A DNA stretch of 64,000 nucleotides from Actinopolyspora biskrensis (GCF_013408175.1 NZ_JACBYW010000007.1:203894-267893); one strand, 5' to 3'; shown: positions 28,394 to 37,615, counted from the first letter of the stretch. The notes: generated by a model from the sequence alone, not told the origin. Numbers and translations: made by a program.

Positions 28394-28698
28394 TCGGGCC
28401 GGGTGCCGGTCCCGGTCGTGTCCGGTCGTCGTGCAAGCGGCGACGCCGTGCTCAACCCCCCCGCACCGCCGAGCGAACCAACCCGCCGTCCCCGGACGTC
28501 CGCCGGTCTGTCACCCGAAACGCTGATCGACTCGTCCTGCGAACCCTCCGCGGCTCGGTTAGGTTTCGATCAGCGGGTCGAAGGATTTCGGCACCGCTCG
28601 GATTTCCGGCACGGCTCGATCGGCCAACTCGAAGGGGGCGGTGTGTCGAGCTCGATGTTGTGCGTGCGGGCGCCGTCCCCCGCGCGGTGCGTGATCCG
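28394..28698. other. Upstream region of cydA
   Basis: 305 bases without a supported gene. The cydA frame stays open through much of it, but the translated sequence is Arg/Pro-rich and unlike CydA. No promoter or riboswitch was recognised. Confidence 0.4.
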
Positions 28699-30060
28699 AT
28701 GACGGGCTCCTCGGCTGCGGAACTGCTGGCGGAGGCCGCATCACCCGCCGATCTGGTCGCGGCCCGGATCCAGATGGCCCTGTCACTGGGCTGGCACATC
28801 GTGATCGCCTGCTTCGGGGTGGGCATGCCCGCGATCACGGTCTTCGCGGAGTGGCGCGGCAACCGCACCGGGGACGAGGTGTACCGGCTGCTCGCCCAGC
28901 GCTGGGCCAAGGCGATGGGCGTGCTCTTCGCAGTGGGCGCGGTCTCGGGCACGATCCTGAGCTTCGAGATGGGTGTGCTGTGGCCCGGCATGATGGACAC
29001 CTACGGGCAGGTCATCGGGCTTCCGTTCACTCTGGAGGGATTCGCCTTCTTCATCGAGGCGATCTTCCTCGGGATCTACCTCTACGCCTGGGACAGGCTC
29101 TCGCCCCGAGTTCACGTGCTGACCGGCATCCCCGTCTGCGTCGCCGGAGTGGCCTCGGCGTTCTTCGTCGTGACGGCCAACGCCTGGATGAACCAGCCCA
29201 GGGGGTTCGACCTGGAGAACGGCCGCGTGGTTCAGGTCGAGCCGTGGGCGGCCATGTTCAACCCTGCTGCCTGGCCGCAGACCGTGCACATGATCATAGC
29301 CGCTTTCATGGTGGCAGGTTTCGGCATGGCCGCCGTTTACGCCGCGGCGCTCCTGCGCGGTAGCCGCGAGCGCTACCACCGGCTCGGCTTCCTGATTCCC
29401 TTCACGGTCGGCGCCGTGCTCACACCGGTGCAGATAGGAGTGGGGGACTGGGCCGCGAAGTTCCTCGCCGAGAACCAGCCGATCAAGCTCGCGGCCATCG
29501 AGGGCGTTTACGAAACCGCGCGCAACGTTCCGCTGCACATCGGTGGTGTCTACCAGCAGGGCGAGCTGCGGTACGCGCTCGAGATCCCCAACGGTCTCTC
29601 GCTGCTGGCCCACTGGAACCCGAACGGGCGAATCCTCGGTCTGGCCGAGGCCGCCGCGGAGAACCGACCACCGGTCAACATCGTGCACTGGTCCTTCCAG
29701 ATGATGGTCGCGATCGGGTTCGGACTGCTGCTGCTCGGCATCTGGTGCGGTCTCGTCTGGTGGCGGCGCAGGAGCTTTCCGCGCAACCGGGTCTTTCTGG
29801 CCCTGGCGACCGCGGCGGGTTTCGCCGCCCCGCTGGCGCTGGAGTTCGGTTGGATCACCACCGAGGTGGGGCGCCAGCCGTGGATCGTCTGGGGCAGGAT
29901 GCGCACTGCCGAAGCCGTCACCCCCGTGCCGGGGCTCTACGGCGGGCTGCTGGCCGTGGCCGTGGTGTACCTCGTGATGACCGTCGCCACCATCTACGTG
30001 CTGAGGCGATTGGCCCGGGCCCCGCTGGCCCCGCAGGAACACGACGAGGAACACGCATGA
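28699..30060 (+). CDS. cydA: Cytochrome bd-type ubiquinol oxidase subunit I
   Basis: A 453-residue multi-spanning subunit that carries the haems and oxidises quinol while reducing O2. Recognisable are the N-terminal RIQMALSLGWHIVIACFGVGMP (haem b595 His), the MxxE-type FTLEGFAFFIEAIFLGIYLYAW, a short Q-loop region, and the conserved GRQPW motif (EVGRQPWIVWGRMRT). The short Q-loop suggests the cyanide-insensitive-oxidase branch. No strong ribosome site lies before the ATG at 28699; a GTG 4 codons earlier is an alternative. It overlaps cydB by 4 bases (ATGA). Confidence 0.92.
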   Translation: MTGSSAAELLAEAASPADLVAARIQMALSLGWHIVIACFGVGMPAITVFAEWRGNRTGDEVYRLLAQRWAKAMGVLFAVGAVSGTILSFEMGVLWPGMMDTYGQVIGLPFTLEGFAFFIEAIFLGIYLYAWDRLSPRVHVLTGIPVCVAGVASAFFVVTANAWMNQPRGFDLENGRVVQVEPWAAMFNPAAWPQTVHMIIAAFMVAGFGMAAVYAAALLRGSRERYHRLGFLIPFTVGAVLTPVQIGVGDWAAKFLAENQPIKLAAIEGVYETARNVPLHIGGVYQQGELRYALEIPNGLSLLAHWNPNGRILGLAEAAAENRPPVNIVHWSFQMMVAIGFGLLLLGIWCGLVWWRRRSFPRNRVFLALATAAGFAAPLALEFGWITTEVGRQPWIVWGRMRTAEAVTPVPGLYGGLLAVAVVYLVMTVATIYVLRRLARAPLAPQEHDEEHA

Positions 30061-31085
30061 GTCTCGCGGAGCTGATGATCGCGGTGATGTGGGCGGGATT
30101 GACCGCCTACGTGCTGCTGGGCGGTGCCGATTTCGGCGGTGGTTTCTGGGACCTGCTGGCCGGAGGCACGCGGAAGGGGGCCGAGCAGCGGGACCTCATC
30201 AACCACTCGATCGGTCCGGTCTGGGAGGCCAACCACGTCTGGCTGATATTCGTCATCGTGCTGTGCTGGACCGGTTTCCCCGAGGTCTTCGCGGCCGTGT
30301 CCTCCACCATGTACATCCCGCTGACCCTGGTGGCGCTGGGCATCATCGCCAGGGGGGCGGCCTTCGCGTTCCGCAAGGCCAGCACGGAGCTCGGCCATCG
30401 CCGGGTCTACGGGTTCGCCTTCGCGCTGTCCTCGGTGCTGACCCCGTTCTTCCTCGGCACCGTCGCGGGGGGCATCGCTTCCGGGAGGACGCCCGCTGGG
30501 ATCGCGGCCGGGGATCTCGTCGGCAGCTGGATCAATCCCACCTCCGCGCTGGGAGGGGTTCTCGCGGTGGCGGTCGCGGCCTACCTCGCGGCGGTGTTCC
30601 TGTGCGCCGATGCCCGCAGGGAGGGGGCGGACGCGCTGGCCGAGACGTTTCGACGCAAGGCTCTCGGAACAGCGGCGGTCACCGGCGTGGTCGCGCTCGG
30701 TGGCATAGCGGTGCTCCACGCGGACGCTCCCCGGCTGTACTCGGGACTCGTCGGCAAGGGGCTGCCGCTGATCCTCGTTTCGGTGCTCGGAGGGGTGGCC
30801 TCGCTCGCTTTGCTGCTGCGCAGAAGGTATCTGCCTTCCCGGGTAGCGGCGGCGGTCGCGGTGGCGGCCCTGCTGTGGGGGTGGGCCGTGGCCCAGTACC
30901 CGTTGGTGTTGCTGCCGGACACCACCATCGAGGAGGCCGCCGCCCAACCGGCCGTTCTGCGGGTGGGCCTGGTGGTCACCCTGGTCGGGGCCGTGCTGCT
31001 GCTTCCCTCGCTGTGGTGGATGTTCAGCCTGTTCCAGCGTGAGCAACCGCACACGCCCGGCCGGGGGGCGAGCGCTTCCGAGTAG
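30057..31085 (+). CDS. cydB: Cytochrome bd-type ubiquinol oxidase subunit II
   Basis: A 342-residue membrane partner of CydA. It opens with the typical YVLLGGADFGGGFWDLLAGG, followed by GPVWEANHVWLIFVIVLCWTGFPEVF and about nine hydrophobic helices. Its start is coupled to the cydA stop. No cydDC assembly transporter genes follow, so maturation factors must lie elsewhere or be dispensable. Confidence 0.92.
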   Translation: MSLAELMIAVMWAGLTAYVLLGGADFGGGFWDLLAGGTRKGAEQRDLINHSIGPVWEANHVWLIFVIVLCWTGFPEVFAAVSSTMYIPLTLVALGIIARGAAFAFRKASTELGHRRVYGFAFALSSVLTPFFLGTVAGGIASGRTPAGIAAGDLVGSWINPTSALGGVLAVAVAAYLAAVFLCADARREGADALAETFRRKALGTAAVTGVVALGGIAVLHADAPRLYSGLVGKGLPLILVSVLGGVASLALLLRRRYLPSRVAAAVAVAALLWGWAVAQYPLVLLPDTTIEEAAAQPAVLRVGLVVTLVGAVLLLPSLWWMFSLFQREQPHTPGRGASASE

Positions 31086-31364
31086 CGGCGGGGGCGGACC
31101 GGGCGACGACTGCGGGGGTTCCGGTGCGACGTTGCTCGAGGAGGAGGATCGGTCGGTCCCGCTGTAAACGGGGTGTCACGGGGTGACCGCCGGTGACGCG
31201 GCCAGGGGAGGGCCAGGTCGTGTCACCGGTCCCCCGACGAGCGGTGCCGGTTCCTGGCACCGGCTCGGCGACGCGTCGCACACCGTGGGACGCCGAACCG
31301 CCCGGCGAGGAGACTCCGTCCTGATTCGCGTCCGGGGGCGGTCGGAGAAACCTCGCCCTCGGGC

Positions 31365-31392
31365 GGAGCTTCTCTCGAGAAGGAGAAGCTCC
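31365..31392. repeat. Perfect 10-bp inverted repeat
   Basis: GGAGCTTCTC and its complement are separated by 8 bases, with no T-run on either side. It lies 280 bases after cydB, far for a cydB terminator; an operator or RNA hairpin is possible. Confidence 0.6.
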
Positions 31393-32346
31393 ATCGTGTT
31401 CTCCGTGGCGTGGAACACAACTTTCGTGCCCGTTCCGGGCGGGAGCGGAAATTATTCCGAGGTCGGATTTCTTCGCGGAGCGGTTTCGCGTCGATTCCCG
31501 TTCGACTCGTTCGCCGTGTTCCGCTCGTCGGCCACACGGTCGGGGGAGGTCGTGCCGAGCGGGGGCACGAGGTGGAAGTTCCTGGTGAGGCGGATCGCCG
31601 AGTGCGGGGGGGAACACCCGTGGAGCTCGTGGGACCGTGTAATACGATCCTGCCGTGCGGTGAGATTCGTGGGCTCTGCTCCTCGCCGCGGGATCGAGTC
31701 GTGTGGCCAGACCGGAGGTTTCGAAGGTGGCCCACTGCTGGGGCGGTGCGAATGGGGGAGGGTGTTCCGTGCGGGATTTCCCGAGGGATTTTTCCGGAAA
31801 CTGTTTACGGTGGTTCGTCATTCGATCCGGGGGATCGCTTCCTGTTCCCGCGGAGGGGGCCTTCGGCGTGACCACTCCGGAAACCGGGGCGACGAACTCC
31901 CGCTCGGCCGGTCCGTGGAACTCCGGCGCTGTCCGTGGAGGTCCGGTGGGCCGTGCGCCGTGTCTCCCGTCGCGTCGGTGAGTCGTCCGGTCCGGAGCTC
32001 CGGGGCCGTTCGTTCGGCGCGGCCCCTCGTCCTGGTCGGGGATTTCCCGTGAGCACGCGGAGTTCTTCCCGGGGATGAGCGGCGGAGCCGGTTCGCGCGC
32101 CCTGCCGGGGCGGGGCGTCGCTCGTTCCGGTGGCCGTTCCGCTCGGCGGAGCGATGCTTGGCCGGGGACCCCGTTCCGCCGAGTGCGACCGGAGCTCGCG
32201 TCCGTACGGTGTGGACCGGTCGCGTACCCGGAGACCGTGTGGGGGCGATCGTCCGGAGTGGTAGAACCCGTGTTCATGGCGCGTGTGCTTCCGCGCGGGA
32301 AGCTCGTGGATGATGTGACGGTTCGGTGATCGCAGGTGAACAATGG

Positions 32347-32370
32347 CAGTTCCTCCGCACGGAGGAACTG
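32347..32370 (+). promoter_or_regulatory. Hairpin sequestering a GGAGGA ribosome-site-like sequence
   Basis: Perfect 10-bp arms CAGTTCCTCC/GGAGGAACTG with a 4-base loop. The GGAGGA in the right arm lies 5 bases before a GTG at 32372 that opens a 56-codon frame overlapping the start of the DUF4231 gene. If transcribed, the hairpin would mask that ribosome site. The small frame itself is doubtful. Confidence 0.4.
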
Positions 32371-32474
32371 AGTGCGTTGTGTTATTCGACCAGCCCGGGC
32401 GTCACCCCGTCAGCCGATTGCAGTAACGCTGTTGAGCTATTTCGATCACAGTGACGCCGTGAAGGGATCGTGTG

Positions 32475-33305
32475 ATGAGCAGTACCGAGGTCAGTACGGG
32501 GATAGTCGGAGGAGGTGTGCTCTCCGCCGATTCGGCCCCTGATGACGTCGCGCGACGCATCGCGGACCTCTCCGAACAGGTGCATCGGGCACTGCTGTTA
32601 CGACGTTTGCTGGTCGTGTGGGCCATTCCCGGGAACGGAGTCCTGATCGCGCTCGCTTTGGGGGACCTCGTGTTGCGGGGGACCCCTGTTTGGTGGTTGA
32701 CGACACTCGTCTCGGTGATACTGGTGATCTCCGTAGTGGGGTCGGTCTTCCTGCTGTACCGCCAGTACTTCAGGGTACGCGGTATGGCGATCGAACTGCG
32801 GGAGTTGAATCAGGCGCGTCGCGAGCAGTTGCTCGACGACATGGACTCCGGTGACCTGCTGGCCACGCACAAGCGCTATCGCGTGTACCTGCCGGACGCC
32901 GTCCGGGCGTACCGCAGGCAGGCTCGTCGTTACCGGTGTGCCAACAATGCGCTGCAACTGGTGGTCATAGCCGGGTCCATCGTGACCGCGGTGGTGGCGG
33001 CCGCTTCGGTCTCGATGGTGACCGCCCGCTGGTCGGCTGTCGTGCTGAGTCTCGTGGTGGCGTTGACCGCGGCCGTGTCCGGTTACGGCAAGTACCGGGA
33101 ACGCAGCGTGAATTTGCAGGTGACCGCTGATGCTTTGGAGCGCGAGTACCATTCGGTGGAGCTCCGCGTGGGCAAGTACGGTCGTTTCGAGGACGAGCGG
33201 GCCGCCTACGCGGAATTCGCTCACGAAGCCGAGGTGTTGTTGGACGAGCACGCCAAGCGTCAGCAGCAGGTGGGGCCCGCTGTGCTACCGGACAATCTAG
33301 TTTGA
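32475..33305 (+). CDS. DUF4231 / SLATT-like four-helix membrane protein
   Basis: A 276-residue protein. A cytoplasmic start with a short helix (VARRIADLSEQVHRALLLRRLL) precedes two helices (about 45-63 and 72-93), a charged loop, and a second helix pair (about 161-205). The C-terminal part (YGKYRERSVNLQVTADALEREYHSV, then YAEFAHEAEVLLDEHAKR) is typical of DUF4231, a group I relate to SLATT proteins. SLATT proteins often serve as membrane effectors in nucleotide-signalling conflict systems, but no cyclase, SLOG or kinase partner is adjacent, so a defence role is only a hypothesis. GAAGGGA lies 7 bases before the ATG. Confidence 0.75.
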   Translation: MSSTEVSTGIVGGGVLSADSAPDDVARRIADLSEQVHRALLLRRLLVVWAIPGNGVLIALALGDLVLRGTPVWWLTTLVSVILVISVVGSVFLLYRQYFRVRGMAIELRELNQARREQLLDDMDSGDLLATHKRYRVYLPDAVRAYRRQARRYRCANNALQLVVIAGSIVTAVVAAASVSMVTARWSAVVLSLVVALTAAVSGYGKYRERSVNLQVTADALEREYHSVELRVGKYGRFEDERAAYAEFAHEAEVLLDEHAKRQQQVGPAVLPDNLV

Positions 33306-33480
33306 CCTGATCGAGTGAACTGGTCGCTATTGAGGCTGTATTGAGGAGTTCCTGGGGATGTCCGTAATCACATTTCGTGCAAATTGATGTATTGGGTGAT
33401 CGCTGAACCGTGTTGAGGGGTGTTTCCGTAGGCTCTGCTTGGCGCGCAGGACCGCCACCTGTGCAGAGAGGAGCTAGGCG

Positions 33481-33912
33481 ATGAAACGCACTTTGACCGC
33501 GGCAGCCGCTCTGTTGGCAGGAAGCGCTGGTGCCATCGGTTTCGCGGGCACCGCTTCCGCGGCGGACGGCCCCGAACTGCCCGCCGAGCTGTCGACGGAC
33601 AACAACGTGGCCCAGGCCACTTACCACACGGCCGCGACCCTGCAGTCGGCCAAACAGGTCGTCGGAGACGTCGTGCCCGCGCCGGACGCCGCGACGAGCC
33701 GCTCCGGTGATGGCGCTCCCGGCGTGCCCTCCGTGGCCGAGACCGGTGAGTCCGTCGGCGACCTGTTGAACGCTCCGCCGGTGGACAAGGCGGGCGACGC
33801 GCTCCAGGAGGGCGTGAGCGGCCGGGACGGGAACTCCGGTCAGTCCGCGGGTGGACTGCTCGGTGGTGAATCACCTCTCGGCGGGATCCTCGGCAACCTG
33901 CCGATCGGCTGA
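33481..33912 (+). CDS. Small secreted protein, unknown function
   Basis: A 143-residue protein with a clear Sec signal (MKRTLTAAAALLAGSAGAIGFAGTASA, cleavage before ADGPE). The mature part is Gly/Ala/Asp-rich and probably unstructured, without cysteines or chaplin-like hydrophobic repeats. GAGAGGAG precedes the ATG. It is followed by the 50-bp palindrome, so it is a single-gene unit. Abundant small actinobacterial exoproteins look similar, but no family is recognised. Confidence 0.7.
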   Translation: MKRTLTAAAALLAGSAGAIGFAGTASAADGPELPAELSTDNNVAQATYHTAATLQSAKQVVGDVVPAPDAATSRSGDGAPGVPSVAETGESVGDLLNAPPVDKAGDALQEGVSGRDGNSGQSAGGLLGGESPLGGILGNLPIG

Positions 33913-33936
33913 CTCCGCGCGGGGCGTGCCCGAACA

Positions 33937-33986
33937 CTCGAAAGACGTGGGTCCCCACCGGCCGGTGGGGACCCACGTCTTTCGAG
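33937..33986. terminator. Perfect 50-bp palindrome, probable bidirectional terminator
   Basis: Arms 33937-33961 and 33962-33986 are exact complements with no mismatch. It sits between the convergent secreted-protein gene (stop 33912) and ppa (stop 34008). There is no long T-run, only TCTTTCG at the outer edge on both strands, but stem strength and placement fit shared termination. Confidence 0.75.
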
Positions 33987-34007
33987 ATCACGACGGAGAG
34001 CCGGGAA

Positions 34008-34496
34008 TCAGTGCTCCTGCTCCTTGGCGCGCTCGAACGAGCGCTTGATCTCGGTCTCGGCCTCTTCCCTGCCGACCCAGGTCGCGCCCTCCACGCTCTT
34101 CGCGGGCTCGAGGTCCTTGTAGACCTCGAAGAAGTGCTGGATCTCCAGCCGGTGGAACTCCTGGACGTGGTGGATGTCGCGCATGTGCTCCTGCCGCGGA
34201 TCGTCGGCCGGAACACAGATGATCTTGTCGTCGCCGCCCTTCTCGTCGCGCATCCGGAACATTCCGATCGCGCGCGCGCTGATCAGGCAGCCGGGGAAGG
34301 TCGGCTCCTGCACGAGCACGAGCGCGTCCAGCGGGTCCCCGTCCTCGCCGAGGGTCTCCTCGATGAATCCGTAGTCGGCCGGATACTGGGTGGCGGTGAA
34401 CAGCGTCCGGTCGAGACGGATCCGGCCCGTCTTGTGGTCCACCTCGTACTTGTTGCGGTTCCCCTTGGGGATCTCGATCATGACGTCGAAGTCCAC
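34008..34496 (-). CDS. ppa: Inorganic pyrophosphatase, soluble family I
   Basis: A 162-residue cytoplasmic enzyme that hydrolyses PPi from biosynthesis. The active site is complete: [13 protein letters not shown], the DYGFIEET segment, [10 protein letters not shown], and [10 protein letters not shown]. The GTG at 34496 ([12 protein letters not shown]) has GAGGA 6 bases upstream and aligns with the usual actinobacterial N-terminus; the open frame beyond is not part of the family. It is divergent from dacB as in mycobacteria. Confidence 0.95.
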   Translation of the reverse strand: MDFDVMIEIPKGNRNKYEVDHKTGRIRLDRTLFTATQYPADYGFIEETLGEDGDPLDALVLVQEPTFPGCLISARAIGMFRMRDEKGGDDKIICVPADDPRQEHMRDIHHVQEFHRLEIQHFFEVYKDLEPAKSVEGATWVGREEAETEIKRSFERAKEQEH

Positions 34497-35179
34497 GCGG
34501 TTCCTCATTCGTCCTGACGGTGTTTCGGACGGCGACCTGTCGTGCGGTCCGCCGACCGCTCGAATGTCGCCGGAACGGCCGTGCCGTTCCCGGCCGTTGC
34601 TCGGGGGGGTCCCCGATCGCCCGCCTGTGGCGGACCATCCGACGTGAGGCCCGACCGGAGCGGCCCGGTGGCCGAACGGTCGACCATCGCCGGTCGCCGG
34701 TGGAGTGCGCGTACAGCCTAATAGGGCTTCGCCGGGCGTGTTTGTTCGGTCGTCCCGGCTCGGTGCTCCGGCATGGCGGTGCCTGAGCACCGCCCCCGTT
34801 CGCGTGTGCCGTAGCGGGCCCTTCCGCGTGGGTGGCCCCGTACCGGGTGTTCCTCCGGAGATCCGGACCGAACATCCGGCGGGAGCGCCCGTCCCGCCCG
34901 TGCTGTGTAGGTTTCATCACACCGCGGGGCGCCCCGGGGCGGGCCGCCACACGGCACCGGCGAGATCGCGGGGCGACACTCGGCCGTGCCGAGCGGATCT
35001 CTCCATCGGACTCCAGAGTTCATCGTTCATCGGATCGCTTCCGGACCGGGTGTGGCCGTACCGCTCCCTCCTCTCGGCGCATCTAGTGTGGAGCAAGTCA
35101 GCCGTCCCAGCCGCATGACAGTGCGCGAGATCGCACAAGCGAGCCGGTGAACCGTCGAGTAACCCCTCGAGGAGGTCCC
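34497..35179. other. Divergent region, ppa / dacB
   Basis: 683 bases with no supported gene on either strand; the open frames are low-complexity Arg/Pro/Gly. TATTAG-type sequence on the minus strand near 34720 and TAGTGT near 35083 could be -10 elements for ppa and dacB, but -35 boxes are unclear. Confidence 0.35.
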
Positions 35180-37372
35180 TTGTCCGATCCCCAGGCTCCG
35201 ACGGGCGAGACGGGCGATCACGGGGAGGTCGACTCGTCCGCGGACACCGCAGCGGAATCGTCCACCTCCCCGGGGGAGCACGACGCCACCGGCACGAGTG
35301 AGGAGCAGGACCCGTTCGGCTGGCCCGCCGAGGACCCGGAGAGCACCCCCGGGAAAGCGGACGAGAGCGGGGCCGAAGGGCCCGACCCCGAGTGGCCGGA
35401 GCACGACGAGGCCCCCGTCGAGAGCACTCAGCGGTTGGAAGCCGTCGGTCGCGCGTCGGAGACGCACGCGGAGGGGACGGGAGCCGGGGAGTCCGGCCCG
35501 GACGACCCCGATTCCGACCCGCCGACCGTGCAGCTGGCCGCCGTCCCACCTTCGGTCGGGGAGGAACCTCCTTCGGGCGGGACCGCTCCCCCGGACGAGC
35601 GGTCGGCCGTCGAATCGTCGGAGGCGGCGGCCCCCGGTTCCTCCGGAGCCACGCGCCCGGCCGATCCGGCCGATTTCGGCATGCCGCCGGGAGGAGCCTC
35701 GCGCGGCGCCCCCCGGCTGCTGGGCGTCGCCGGTGCGCGTGCCGTTCCCGGACCGGCGCGTGCGGTGGGAGACGGCGGAGACGGTGCTGCCGCGGACACC
35801 TCCGCGGTGAGCTCCGGGACGGACTCGTCGGCGGAAACCGCCTCCACCGGCGAGGGGGACGCCGGCGGGGGCGTCGGGCGGGAACCCGACACGGGGACTT
35901 CGCGGGGTGATCCCCCGGAGGTGGCCGGTCCGGGCGGGGACTCCGGTTCCGGTGGGGGGTCCGCCGGGGAGCCCGGCGGGAAGCGGGCTCGCGGACGCAT
36001 GGGCCGCAAAAGCGTGATCACCGCGGTTTCCCTGGTCGGTGTGATCGTGCTCGGAGCCGCGGCCGTGCTGGGAGGTACGGTCTGGTTCGGTGACGTGCTG
36101 AGCCCCCGAGCGGACGCTCCCGCACCGGTCCGGCTGAACCCCTCCGTCAGCGGACTGGACTCCTCGGCGCGGATGCCGACGAAGCAGGGGCTCTCGCGAG
36201 CGCTCGAGGAAGTGGTGTCGGACCCGGCTCTGAACGACCTCGGGGGGACCGTCCTCGACTCCAGGACGGGGAAGGTGCTGTGGAGCCGGGACGCTGACCG
36301 CAGCATGGTTCCGGCCTCGACCAACAAGCTGCTCACGTCGTGTGCCGCGCTGCTGGCCGTCGACCACGATTTCCGCTTCAGCACCAAGGTCGTGCGCGGG
36401 CAGGACCCCGGAAGCGTCGTCCTCGTCGGAGGCGGTGACCCGACACTGTCCGCACTGCCGGAGGGGCGGAGCTCGGTCTACCCGGACGCGGCGCGGCTGG
36501 ACGAGCTGGTGCGCAAGATCCGTTCGAGCACGTCGGGCGAGATCAGCTCCGTGAAGGTGGACGTGAGTCGTTACAGCGGCCCCACCCTCGCCGCCGAGTG
36601 GGAGCGGGGAGACGTGGCGAACGGCTACATCGCCCCCGTCCGCCCGGTGATGCTCGACGGCGGACGCGAGGACCCGACGGACATACACAGCCCGCGCAGC
36701 GAGCACCCGGCCCTCGACGCGGCCCGCGAACTCGCCTCCCGGCTGGGGGCGCCGACCGAGTCGGTGAGCACGACCACGATGCGGGGGAGCACCTCCACGC
36801 TCGCCGAGGTCCGATCCCCTCCGCTGCGGGACCTGGTGCGCAAACTGCTGCGGGACTCGGACAACGTGCTGGCCGAGGCCGTGGCGCGGCAGGTGGCGGT
36901 GACCACGGGGCACGAGCCCTCCTTCTCCGGCGCCGTGCGCGCGGTGCGTTCCGTCCTCGAGCGCAACGGTTTCGACCTGAGCGGGGTCGACCTCGTCGAC
37001 GGAAGCGGGCTGTCCGACACCGATCGGTTGACCCCGAGGCTGCTGGGTGAGCTTCTGCGGACGGCCAGCGCTCCCGCCGACGGTCCGTCCGGGCGCAGCG
37101 CCAGGCTGCGGCCGGTGTTGACCGCTGTTCCCATCGCGGGCGCCAGCGGCAGTCTGGCCGGGCGCTACGACGGCCCCGCTTCGGAAGCGCGTGGTTGGGT
37201 CAGGGCCAAGACCGGAACGCTCACCGGGGCGAACGCCCTGGCGGGGACCGTGGTCACCGCGGACGGCAGACTGCTGAGCTTCGCGTTCCTCTCGAACGGG
37301 AGCCAGCCGAACGAGGCGCGCCCCGCTCTGGACCGAGTGGCCGCGAAACTGCGCTCCTGCGGCTGTCGCTGA
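35180..37372 (+). CDS. dacB: D-alanyl-D-alanine carboxypeptidase/endopeptidase (PBP4 family) with long acidic N-terminal region
   Basis: A 730-residue class C penicillin-binding protein. The first 270 residues are Glu/Asp/Ser/Gly/Pro-rich, probably disordered and cytoplasmic. One helix (about 278-300) then puts the catalytic part outside. Serine-peptidase motifs are present: SxxK in PASTNKLL (Ser near 380), SDN near 559 and KTG near 676. PBP4-type enzymes trim or cleave crosslinks in peptidoglycan. I chose the TTG at 35180 because GAGGAGG lies just upstream; a GTG 11 codons earlier lacks a site. The acidic region is far longer than in most homologues. Confidence 0.88.
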   Translation: MSDPQAPTGETGDHGEVDSSADTAAESSTSPGEHDATGTSEEQDPFGWPAEDPESTPGKADESGAEGPDPEWPEHDEAPVESTQRLEAVGRASETHAEGTGAGESGPDDPDSDPPTVQLAAVPPSVGEEPPSGGTAPPDERSAVESSEAAAPGSSGATRPADPADFGMPPGGASRGAPRLLGVAGARAVPGPARAVGDGGDGAAADTSAVSSGTDSSAETASTGEGDAGGGVGREPDTGTSRGDPPEVAGPGGDSGSGGGSAGEPGGKRARGRMGRKSVITAVSLVGVIVLGAAAVLGGTVWFGDVLSPRADAPAPVRLNPSVSGLDSSARMPTKQGLSRALEEVVSDPALNDLGGTVLDSRTGKVLWSRDADRSMVPASTNKLLTSCAALLAVDHDFRFSTKVVRGQDPGSVVLVGGGDPTLSALPEGRSSVYPDAARLDELVRKIRSSTSGEISSVKVDVSRYSGPTLAAEWERGDVANGYIAPVRPVMLDGGREDPTDIHSPRSEHPALDAARELASRLGAPTESVSTTTMRGSTSTLAEVRSPPLRDLVRKLLRDSDNVLAEAVARQVAVTTGHEPSFSGAVRAVRSVLERNGFDLSGVDLVDGSGLSDTDRLTPRLLGELLRTASAPADGPSGRSARLRPVLTAVPIAGASGSLAGRYDGPASEARGWVRAKTGTLTGANALAGTVVTADGRLLSFAFLSNGSQPNEARPALDRVAAKLRSCGCR

Positions 37373-37486
37373 AGCCCGTTTCGACGGCTTCCCGGAAGAA
37401 GCGCGGTTCCACTGCTCGTGACGGGGCTTCGCGCGGCTGGTCGGGCAGCCGTCACGTGAGTCGGCGCTTTGCCGCGTTGGGCCGCC

Positions 37487-37537
37487 GCTACCCGATGCCG
37501 GGGACCCCGCGGCCGGGCGCGGGCTGAGGTTCCGCCG
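37487..37537 (+). repeat. Dispersed repeat, copy D
   Basis: Core GCTACCCGATGCCGGGG followed about 25 bases later by GGCTGAGGTTCCGCC. It is closest to copy C, with about 40 of 51 positions alike by eye. It lies between dacB and the metalloprotease gene. Confidence 0.5.
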
Positions 37538-37602
37538 AATGAGCCGCCGAGCAAACCGAGCCGCGGGCCCTCCAAAGGTTCGCTGCCGGGCTCGTACGCG
37601 GG

Positions 37603-37608
37603 TAGGGT
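37603..37608 (+). promoter_or_regulatory. Putative -10 (TAGGGT), leaderless start
   Basis: TAGGGT ends 7 bases before the GTG at 37616, which has no Shine-Dalgarno. Confidence 0.4.
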
Positions 37609-37615
37609 CAGTTCT

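Larger units (their letters stand above)
31086..32474. other. 1.4-kb stretch without a convincing gene
   Basis: Several long frames are open on both strands, but all are Arg/Ser/Gly-rich, lack ribosome sites and match no fold I can name; antisense frames overlap them. Scattered T-rich patches (around 31440-31500 and 31780-31820) look non-coding for this genome. It contains perfect inverted repeats at 31365-31374/31383-31392 and 32347-32356/32361-32370. It could be a decayed gene region or hold small RNAs. Confidence 0.5.

Noticed and set aside
31183..32052. 289-codon plus-strand frame in the gene-free stretch
   Set aside because: No ribosome site, Arg/Ser/Gly-rich, competing antisense frame; not supported as a gene.
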